In this document: positions 27,501-34,155 of the stretch, one piece after another
Layout of the letters: every line of letters begins with the position of its first letter
How positions within the stretch are numbered: the stretch's first letter is position 1
Assembly: GCA_018971365.1 (NCBI GenBank)
Contig: JAGXAZ010000006.1
Coordinates: forward strand, 1 to 34,155
Direction of reading: 5' to 3'
DNA: 34,155 bases
From: Gammaproteobacteria bacterium
GTDB taxonomy: Bacteria; Pseudomonadota; Gammaproteobacteria; Natronospirales; REEB76
Notes under the pieces: model-generated
Told to the model about the DNA's origin: nothing
What the model saw: only the letters and a program-made list of their open reading frames with translations
Database searches by the model: none
Program-made: the position numbers and the translations under genes

Positions 27501-27857
27501 TCAGCGCTTGAACAGCTGCAGCAGATCTTCGAGCTCTGTGCGCAGCTGATGAACAATCTGCTGGCTTTGCGACACGTCTTGACGTGCGGTGTCGCTGGAA
27601 AGCTGTTGGCGCGCACCGCCGATGGTAAACCCCTGGTCATAAAGCAGGCTGCGTATCTGGCGGATGACCAATACGTCGTGGCGCTGATAATAGCGCCGGT
27701 TGCCGCGGCGCTTGACCGGCTTGAGCTGCGGGAATTCCTGTTCCCAATAGCGCAATACGTGCGGCTTCACCCCGCAAAGATCGCTGACTTCACCGATGGT
27801 GAAATAGCGTTTGCCGGGAATGGCCGGCAGTTCGTTATTGTTCCCGGCTTCCAGCAT
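27501..27857 (-). CDS. MerR family transcriptional regulator
   Basis: [47 protein letters not shown] winged-helix motif; follows ihfA. Confidence 0.92.
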   Translation of the reverse strand: MLEAGNNNELPAIPGKRYFTIGEVSDLCGVKPHVLRYWEQEFPQLKPVKRRGNRRYYQRHDVLVIRQIRSLLYDQGFTIGGARQQLSSDTARQDVSQSQQIVHQLRTELEDLLQLFKR

Positions 27858-28137
27858 AGGTCTCGACTCGCGCCTTGAGTTTTTGCCCCGGCCTGAAGGT
27901 CACCACGCGGCGTGCGCTGATGGGGATCTCCTCACCTGTCTTGGGGTTCCGGCCGGGACGCTGGTTTTTGCTGCGCAGGTCGAAATTGCCGAATCCCGAC
28001 AGCTTCACCTGCCGCCCCCGCGCCAATGCTTGGCGGACTTCCTCGAAAAACAGGTCCACCAGCTCCTTTGCCTCCCGCTTGTTGAGCCCCAGCTCTTCAA
28101 ACAAGGCCTCGGCCATCTCCGCCTTGGTCAGCGCCAT
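27835..28137 (-). CDS. ihfA: Integration host factor subunit alpha
   Basis: [88 protein letters not shown]; position after pheT. Confidence 0.97.
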   Translation of the reverse strand: MALTKAEMAEALFEELGLNKREAKELVDLFFEEVRQALARGRQVKLSGFGNFDLRSKNQRPGRNPKTGEEIPISARRVVTFRPGQKLKARVETYAGSREQ

Positions 28138-28139
28138 GC

Positions 28140-30509
28140 TCAGTCTCTTATTGTTGCACCCAGTTTACTTTGCAGCTGCCGGACTACTCGCTTGACGGTT
28201 GCGTCCGCAGCTTCGTCTGTTAGAGTGCGCGAAGAGTCTTGTAAAATCAAGCTCAAAGCAACACTTTTTCGTCCAGAATCTACACCAGGTCCATAATATA
28301 TGTCAAATATCCGCACTTCGATAGCTTGACGCCCGGCGGCTTCCCGCACCAGCCCCAAGATCGTGGCGGCCTCTACCCCTGCATCCACCACTACGGCCAA
28401 GTCCCGTGACAACGAAGGAAATGGGGATATTTCCGCAAGCTTCGGCAGATGGGCACGAAGCAATGGCCCCAGCATCAGCTCAAACACAAATACGGGCTGA
28501 TCCAGCATCAATTCGCGAAGCAATTTTGGATGTAATGCCCCCATCCAGCCCAGATCAACGCCGTTCAGGCGAATCTTTGCCGACTGGCCGGGGTGCAACG
28601 CAGGGTGCGGTGCCACACGGGCCTCCAGGTGCTCCACGGCACCGCTGGCCACGAGTAAGGCATCTATATCGCTCCGAAGATCGGCAAGGTCCGCTGCACG
28701 CTGCGGCAGTCCCCATTGCACGGGGTATTGAGATCCGGTTATCAATCCAGACAGAATATTTTCTTGTGTTATTTCATTATGTTGTGCGATGAATCGCATC
28801 CCATACTCGAAAATACGCACGCGCTTTTGTTGGCGATTCAGGTTGTAACGCAGGGTCTGGACGAGACCCGGCCACAGGCTGCAACGCATTACGGTCATGT
28901 CGGTGGTGATGGGGTTGGCCAGCGCTATGCCCGGGCTGCCAGTAAGTCTTTGCTGCAGCGGGCCATCCACGAAGCTGTAGGTGATGATCTCTTGGTACCC
29001 GCGTGCGATCAGTATGTCCCGCAGCCGGGCCAACGGCAGTTGTTCCTCCGGCAATGGCAGCATGCGCTGCGTGGACGGGTAGGCAATGGCAGGTATGCGG
29101 TCATATCCGAACACCCGCCCCACCTCTTCCACCAGATCTTCTTCCCTTTCGATGTCGAAGCGGTGACTGGGTACCCTCACCTCCCAGGTGCGCCCGTGTT
29201 TGCGGGTCCGGAATCCCAGGCGGCTCAGAATGCGATCCACGTCACCTGCGGGAACCTTGATGCCCAGCAGCTGCCGCAGTTTCAGTTGCCGCAAAGTCAG
29301 TTTGGCTGCTGCACTTTTTCTTCCGGCAATCCGGTTCACGGGGCCCGGCTCGCCATTCGCAAAGCTCAAAAGCAGCCGCGTCGCCCGCTCCAGCGCACGC
29401 GTCTGGCCCGTTGGATCCACACCGCGCGTGAAACGGTAGGCCGCATCCGTTTGCACACCCAGCTTGCGCTCACGATCGCTGATGGCCTCGGGTGAAAAAT
29501 AGGCGGCTTCCAGAAAGATATCGCGCGTATCCGCCTGCACGCTCGACGCCGTGCCTCCCATGATGCCGCCAACGCCCAACGGACGCTTGCTGTCGGCAAT
29601 GACCAGCATGTCCGGCTCCAGAGTGTGCGCATTTCCATCCAGAAGCTGCAGCGACTCCCCAGTCTTGGCCATGCGTACCACAATGCCCCCTGACAGATGC
29701 TTCAAATCGTAGGCATGCATGGGTTGACCCAGCTCCAGCATGACGTACTGGGTTACGTCCACTACGGGGTGCACGCAGCGTAATCCGGCGCGTCTCAGTC
29801 GCTCGCACATCCACAACGGGGTCACTGCATCGGTGCGCAAACCTCGAATGATCCGCCCGGCAAATACCGGACAAGCTTCCGGTGCTGCGAGGTTCACCGG
29901 CAGGTTATCCCTGATGGCCGGCCTGACCGGCGCGTACGGCGGCAGATTCAAGTCCAGATCGAAGAGTGCGCCCAGCTCGCGCGCGATGCCGAGCACACTC
30001 AGGCAGTCGCCGCGATTGGAGGTGATTTCCACTTCCAGAACTTTGTCGGCACCGCCCAACGCCTGCGCCAAGTTTATTCCGACGGCGGTGTCCCCCGGTA
30101 ATTCCAGAAGGCCCGAGTGGTCATGCGTAATGCCCAGCTCGCGCGCGGAACATAGCATGCCCTGGGATTCCACTCCTCGCAGCTGGCTCACGCGGATTTC
30201 GGTACCGTCCGGCAAATGGCTGCCGGGCAGAACGACGGCCACCTTCATGCCGGTTCGCACATTGGGTGCGCCACATACGATCTGCAGATGCTTTCCGGCG
30301 CTGACACGGACATCGCAAATACGGAGTTTGTCCGCATGAGGATGATGCGCGACCTTCAGCACCTCACCAGTTACCACATTGTCGAGCGGCGGCAGTGCAT
30401 CCGAAACGGATGAGATTTCTATTCCGGCCAAGGTAAGGCGTTCGGCGATCTCCTCCGCCGTGGCCGACGGGTTCACGAATTCATGCAGCCACTGTGTGCT
30501 GATTTTCAT
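28140..30509 (-). CDS. pheT: Phenylalanyl-tRNA synthetase beta subunit
   Basis: [32 protein letters not shown]; tRNA-binding domain [12 protein letters not shown]; full length. Confidence 0.97.
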   Translation of the reverse strand: MKISTQWLHEFVNPSATAEEIAERLTLAGIEISSVSDALPPLDNVVTGEVLKVAHHPHADKLRICDVRVSAGKHLQIVCGAPNVRTGMKVAVVLPGSHLPDGTEIRVSQLRGVESQGMLCSARELGITHDHSGLLELPGDTAVGINLAQALGGADKVLEVEITSNRGDCLSVLGIARELGALFDLDLNLPPYAPVRPAIRDNLPVNLAAPEACPVFAGRIIRGLRTDAVTPLWMCERLRRAGLRCVHPVVDVTQYVMLELGQPMHAYDLKHLSGGIVVRMAKTGESLQLLDGNAHTLEPDMLVIADSKRPLGVGGIMGGTASSVQADTRDIFLEAAYFSPEAISDRERKLGVQTDAAYRFTRGVDPTGQTRALERATRLLLSFANGEPGPVNRIAGRKSAAAKLTLRQLKLRQLLGIKVPAGDVDRILSRLGFRTRKHGRTWEVRVPSHRFDIEREEDLVEEVGRVFGYDRIPAIAYPSTQRMLPLPEEQLPLARLRDILIARGYQEIITYSFVDGPLQQRLTGSPGIALANPITTDMTVMRCSLWPGLVQTLRYNLNRQQKRVRIFEYGMRFIAQHNEITQENILSGLITGSQYPVQWGLPQRAADLADLRSDIDALLVASGAVEHLEARVAPHPALHPGQSAKIRLNGVDLGWMGALHPKLLRELMLDQPVFVFELMLGPLLRAHLPKLAEISPFPSLSRDLAVVVDAGVEAATILGLVREAAGRQAIEVRIFDIYYGPGVDSGRKSVALSLILQDSSRTLTDEAADATVKRVVRQLQSKLGATIRD

Positions 30510-30518
30510 GGCCGATGC

Positions 30519-31541
30519 TCAGCGGAACTGGCGCAAGAAGCGCAGATCGTTTTCATAGTTCATGCGGATATCGTTGATGCCGTAGCGCAGCATGCCCAGC
30601 CGTTCGATGCCCACACCGAAAGCCCAACCGCTGTAGCGCTCGGTGTCCACGTGACAGGTTTCCAGCACGTTGGGATGCACCAGGCCGCAACCGAGCACCT
30701 CCAGCCAGCCGGCGTGCTTGCAGACGCGGCAGCCACTGCCGTCGCAGAAAATGCAGCTGATGTCGACCTCGGCGCCCGGCTCCACAAACGGAAAATACGA
30801 AGGACGGAACCGCAACTTGAGATCATCCTTTTCAAAGAACCTCTGCAGGAAATCGGTAAGCGTGCCGCGCAGGTGCGCCATGCTCACGCCCTTGTCTACG
30901 AGCAGACCCTCCACCTGGTGAAACATGGGTGTATGCGTGACGTCGTAGTCGTGGCGGAAGGTTCGTCCCGGTGCGATCACCCTGAGCGGCGCTCCGTATT
31001 TGAGCAGTGCACGGATCTGCACGGGTGAAGTATGCGTGCGCAGCAGTAAAGGCCGGTCCTTCAGGTAAAAGGTGTCCATCTCGGCACGCGCCGGGTGAGC
31101 CGGCTTGAAATTCAGCGCGTCGAAGTTGTGGAATTCATCCTCGATTTCCGGCCCTACTTCCACGCGGAAGCCGAGAGTGGTGAACAGCGCTTGTACGCGT
31201 TCAAGGATACGGGTCACCGGATGCATACCGCCAGGTTCCTGACCGCGCCCGGGCAGCGTCACATCCACGGCATCGGCGGCCAGTTGCTCCGCCAGCGCCT
31301 GCTCCTCCAGCGTATGGCGGCGCGCGTCCAGCAACTCGGTAATTGCCTGCTTGGCCCGATTGACACGCTGACCGGCTGCGGGACGATCCATGGCCGGCAG
31401 GCTGCCTAGTACTTTCAGCTGCTCGGTGAGTACGCCCTTCTTGCCGAGATAGTGCACGCGCACCTCGTCCAGGGCCGCGAGCGACTCGCTGGCGGCGGCG
31501 CGCGTGCGCGCTTCGTGGATCAGCTGATCGAGTTCAAGCAC
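30519..31541 (-). CDS. pheS: Phenylalanyl-tRNA synthetase alpha subunit
   Basis: LAALDEVRVHYLGKKGVLTEQLK; GRTFRHDYDVTHTPMFHQVEGL; FGVGIERLGMLRYGINDIR. GTG 31541 preferred over the track TTG 31565 because the N-terminus then matches the length I recall for E. coli PheS. Confidence 0.95.
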   Translation of the reverse strand: MLELDQLIHEARTRAAASESLAALDEVRVHYLGKKGVLTEQLKVLGSLPAMDRPAAGQRVNRAKQAITELLDARRHTLEEQALAEQLAADAVDVTLPGRGQEPGGMHPVTRILERVQALFTTLGFRVEVGPEIEDEFHNFDALNFKPAHPARAEMDTFYLKDRPLLLRTHTSPVQIRALLKYGAPLRVIAPGRTFRHDYDVTHTPMFHQVEGLLVDKGVSMAHLRGTLTDFLQRFFEKDDLKLRFRPSYFPFVEPGAEVDISCIFCDGSGCRVCKHAGWLEVLGCGLVHPNVLETCHVDTERYSGWAFGVGIERLGMLRYGINDIRMNYENDLRFLRQFR

Positions 31542-31571
31542 AATTCTCGGTTCCCTGGTTCGCAAACAACA

Positions 31572-31601
31572 GAGGGGAAAAACCTCGCGGCCTTTCCCCT
31601 C
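31572..31601 (-). terminator. Stem-loop in the rplT-pheS gap; candidate terminator/attenuator
   Basis: Perfect 9-bp arms GAGGGGAAA (31572-31580) / TTTCCCCTC (31593-31601), 12-nt loop, followed on the minus strand by TGTTGTTTG. Confidence 0.5.
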
Positions 31602-31638
31602 GCTGGTTCACCGGCAGCCGCTGCAGGCGGCGAACAAG

Positions 31639-31995
31639 TCAGGCCAGACTTGTCTTGGCCTTTTCCACGAGCGTCGCGAAGGCCGACTGATCGCTGACCG
31701 CAATTTCTGCGAGCAGCTTGCGGTCGAGGCTGATCTGCGCGCGCTTCAGTCCATGCATGAAGCGGCTGTAGGAAAGGCCGTGGAGCCGCGCGGCGGCATT
31801 GATGCGGGCCACCCACAAGGCGCGGAACTCCCGCTTACGCACGCGACGGTCACGGAAGGCATATTGGCCCGCCTTCATGATCGCCTGCTTGGCGGCCCTG
31901 ACAGTTTTACGCCGTGCATTGTAATAGCCCTTGGCGCGACCCAGGGTTTTCTTATGCTTGGCGCGGCTGGTTACCGAACGTTTTACACGAGCCAT
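31639..31995 (-). CDS. rplT: 50S ribosomal protein L20
   Basis: [51 protein letters not shown]. Confidence 0.98.
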   Translation of the reverse strand: MARVKRSVTSRAKHKKTLGRAKGYYNARRKTVRAAKQAIMKAGQYAFRDRRVRKREFRALWVARINAAARLHGLSYSRFMHGLKRAQISLDRKLLAEIAVSDQSAFATLVEKAKTSLA

Positions 31996-32010
31996 GGCGA
32001 TGTTCCTCCT

Positions 32011-32208
32011 TTATGACCAGGGCAGCATCTGCCGCACGCGTCCGTGATCCTGCGCCACCACGGCGGTGCTGCCGCGCAACTGGCGTTTGCGCTTCGGGCT
32101 CTTCTTGGTGAGGATGTGCCGCTTGTGCGAGTGTCCACGCTTGTATTCGCCACTGGCGTTGGCGCGGAAGCGCTTGGCCGCGGCACGGTTGGTCTTCAAC
32201 TTTGGCAT
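32011..32208 (-). CDS. rpmI: 50S ribosomal protein L35
   Basis: [46 protein letters not shown]. Confidence 0.97.
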   Translation of the reverse strand: MPKLKTNRAAAKRFRANASGEYKRGHSHKRHILTKKSPKRKRQLRGSTAVVAQDHGRVRQMLPWS

Positions 32209-32319
32209 TGCCTGAACTCCTGGGTTTCACTATAAAGGCTGGCCCCGCTTGCGCGGCGTTTGGTCTGCCAGACGGCGGGACAATTACAGCCCCGCTTTTG
32301 CTTCAGTCTCAGTCGAGAC

Positions 32320-32838
32320 TTATTTCTTCTTGGGTGACAGCACCATGACCAGCTGCCGACCCTCGAGTCTTGGATATTGCTCCACCTGTGCGGCTTCCGT
32401 GAGATCGCCGCGGATGCGCTCGATCAGGCCGGTGCCCAGTTCCTGGTGGAGCATCTCGCGCCCGCGGAACCGGATCGTGACTTTGGTCTTGTCGCCTTCT
32501 GCCAGGAAGCGCGTTAGATTGCGCAACTTGATCCGGTAGTCACCCTCGTCCGTGGTGGGTCGGAACTTCACTTCCTTGACCTGGATCTGCTTCTGCTTCT
32601 TGCGTGCGCTTTGCTGTTTCTTGTTCAGCTCGAAGAGGTACTTGCCAAAGTCCATTACCCGGCACACCGGGGGCTCTGCAGTGGGCGACACTTCCACGAG
32701 ATCCAGTCCGGCCTGCTCGGCGTACTGTACGGCCTCGCGAGTGAACATGATGCCGATCTGCTGGTTATCCGGGCCTATGACCCGGACTTTGGGTGACGTG
32801 ATCTCCCCGTTGCGCCGGGCGCGTTTTTCCGAACTGAT
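32320..32838 (-). CDS. infC: Translation initiation factor IF-3, predicted ATC start
   Basis: [69 protein letters not shown] lies 7 nt before ATC (32838-32836); the track TTG (32853) overlaps that Shine-Dalgarno. Confidence 0.88.
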   Translation of the reverse strand: MSSEKRARRNGEITSPKVRVIGPDNQQIGIMFTREAVQYAEQAGLDLVEVSPTAEPPVCRVMDFGKYLFELNKKQQSARKKQKQIQVKEVKFRPTTDEGDYRIKLRNLTRFLAEGDKTKVTIRFRGREMLHQELGTGLIERIRGDLTEAAQVEQYPRLEGRQLVMVLSPKKK

Positions 32839-32895
32839 TAGCCGATCCTCCAAAAATAAACCTGAACCCGCCTCATGTTGTCCCTGGGGCGGCGT

Positions 32896-34155
32896 TCAGG
32901 CCGACTCTCCGCGGCTCGTGACCTCGCTGGCAAGCCGCCGGGCGAATTCCTCGATTTTGAGGCTGCCCAAGTCGTTGCCGGCGCGGGTGCGCACCGCCAC
33001 GGAACCTGATTCCTGCTCCCGGTCGCCCGCCACCAGAAGGTAGGGGACGCGCTGGAGCGTGTGTTCGCGGATTTTAAGGCCGATCTTCTCGTTTCTCAAG
33101 TCGGCTTCCACCCGAAGCCCCTGATTTTTCAGGATTTCGGTGACCCGGCTTGCATAGTCGTCCTGCCGGCTGGTAATGGTCAGGACTACCGCCTGCACCG
33201 GGGCCAGCCAGGCCGGAAAACGGCCGGCATGATGTTCCATGAGGATGCCCAAGAATCGTTCCATGGAGCCCACAATCGCACGGTGCAACATCACTGGCAC
33301 ATGCCGGGCACCGTCCTCACCCACGTATTCGGCGCCCAAACGGCCCGGCATCGAGAAGTCCACTTGCATGGTGCCCACCTGCCAGGATCGGCCGATGGAA
33401 TCCTTCATGTGGTACTCGATTTTCGGTCCGTAGAAGGCGCCCTCGCCCGGCAGTTCCTGCCACTCTATCTTGCATGCGCCCAGTGCCTGGCGGAGTGCGG
33501 TCTCAGCCTTGTCCCAGACCTCATCGGAGCCGATACGCTGGCCGGCACTCGGGCGCAGAGCGAGTTTCACGCCGATAGCGGGGAAACCGAAGTCGCCGTA
33601 CACGCGCATCGCTTGGCGATGGAATGCCACTACTTCGCTCTCGATCTGGTCCTCGGCACAGAAGATGTGGCCATCGTCCTGCACGAAGCCGCGCACCCGC
33701 ATCAATCCATGCAGCGCGCCGGAGGGCTCATTGCGGATGCAGGAGCCGAATTCGCCATAGCGAATCGGCAGTTCGCGGTAGCTGTGCAGCCCGTGTTTGT
33801 ACACCAGCACATGGCCCGGGCAATTCATGGGCTTGAGGGCGTAGTCGCGGTTTTCCGATGCCGTGGTAAACATGTTGGCACGATAGTTTTGCCAGTGGCC
33901 GGTTTTTTCCCACAGGCTCTTGTCGAGAATCTGCGGACAGCGGATTTCCTGATAACCGCTGTCGCGGTACACGGTGCGCAGATACTGCTCAACCGCCTGC
34001 CATATCGCCCAACCCTTGGCGTGCCAGAACACCATGCCGGGCGCTTCTTCCTGGGTATGGAACAGATCCAGCTCACGGCCGAGACGCCGATGGTCGCGCT
34101 TTTCCGCTTCCTCCAGCCGGGTCAGATATTCAGTGAGTGCTTTCTTGTCCGCCCA
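32896..34155 (-). CDS. thrS: Threonyl-tRNA synthetase, C-terminal part (5' end beyond right edge)
   Basis: Open to base 34155: [52 protein letters not shown] ... [28 protein letters not shown] ... [33 protein letters not shown]. Confidence 0.97.
   Translation of the reverse strand, partial: WADKKALTEYLTRLEEAEKRDHRRLGRELDLFHTQEEAPGMVFWHAKGWAIWQAVEQYLRTVYRDSGYQEIRCPQILDKSLWEKTGHWQNYRANMFTTASENRDYALKPMNCPGHVLVYKHGLHSYRELPIRYGEFGSCIRNEPSGALHGLMRVRGFVQDDGHIFCAEDQIESEVVAFHRQAMRVYGDFGFPAIGVKLALRPSAGQRIGSDEVWDKAETALRQALGACKIEWQELPGEGAFYGPKIEYHMKDSIGRSWQVGTMQVDFSMPGRLGAEYVGEDGARHVPVMLHRAIVGSMERFLGILMEHHAGRFPAWLAPVQAVVLTITSRQDDYASRVTEILKNQGLRVEADLRNEKIGLKIREHTLQRVPYLLVAGDREQESGSVAVRTRAGNDLGSLKIEEFARRLASEVTSRGESA

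Noticed and set aside
28716-29495. 259-aa plus-strand ORF opposite pheT
   Set aside because: Antisense shadow of a conserved synthetase gene.

Overview
Chromosomal window that looks gammaproteobacterial, dense and mostly housekeeping. No CRISPR array, transposase, integrase or phage module was found. Left to right: (1) edge fragment of a minus-strand endonuclease/exonuclease/phosphatase-family gene, divergent from a ClsB-like phospholipase D/cardiolipin synthase; (2) a Rieske plus FAD/NAD reductase fusion (AIFM3-like); (3) a secreted S9 peptidase coupled to a DadA-like D-amino acid dehydrogenase; (4) a convergent, structured 380-bp intergenic region with a 3x13-bp tandem repeat; (5) a long minus-strand operon fabD-fabG-acpP-fabF-pabB-pabC-mltG-tmk-holB-pilZ-(TPR-AspH); (6) a rhombosortase-like protease divergent from a type II secretion block gspGHIJKLMN, with gspC/D/E/F absent from the window; (7) a GAF-PAS-GGDEF-EAL protein; (8) the minus-strand block thrS'-infC-rpmI-rplT-pheS-pheT-ihfA-merR-like-tRNA-Pro(GGG). 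Best leads: the rhombosortase/T2SS neighbourhood, the TPR-AspH hydroxylase ending the fab/pilZ operon, a GspG lacking the expected calcium-loop aspartates, an apparent ATC start for infC, and several palindromic or iterated intergenic elements. I see no clearly novel multi-gene system. Everything here was read by eye; no searches were run.
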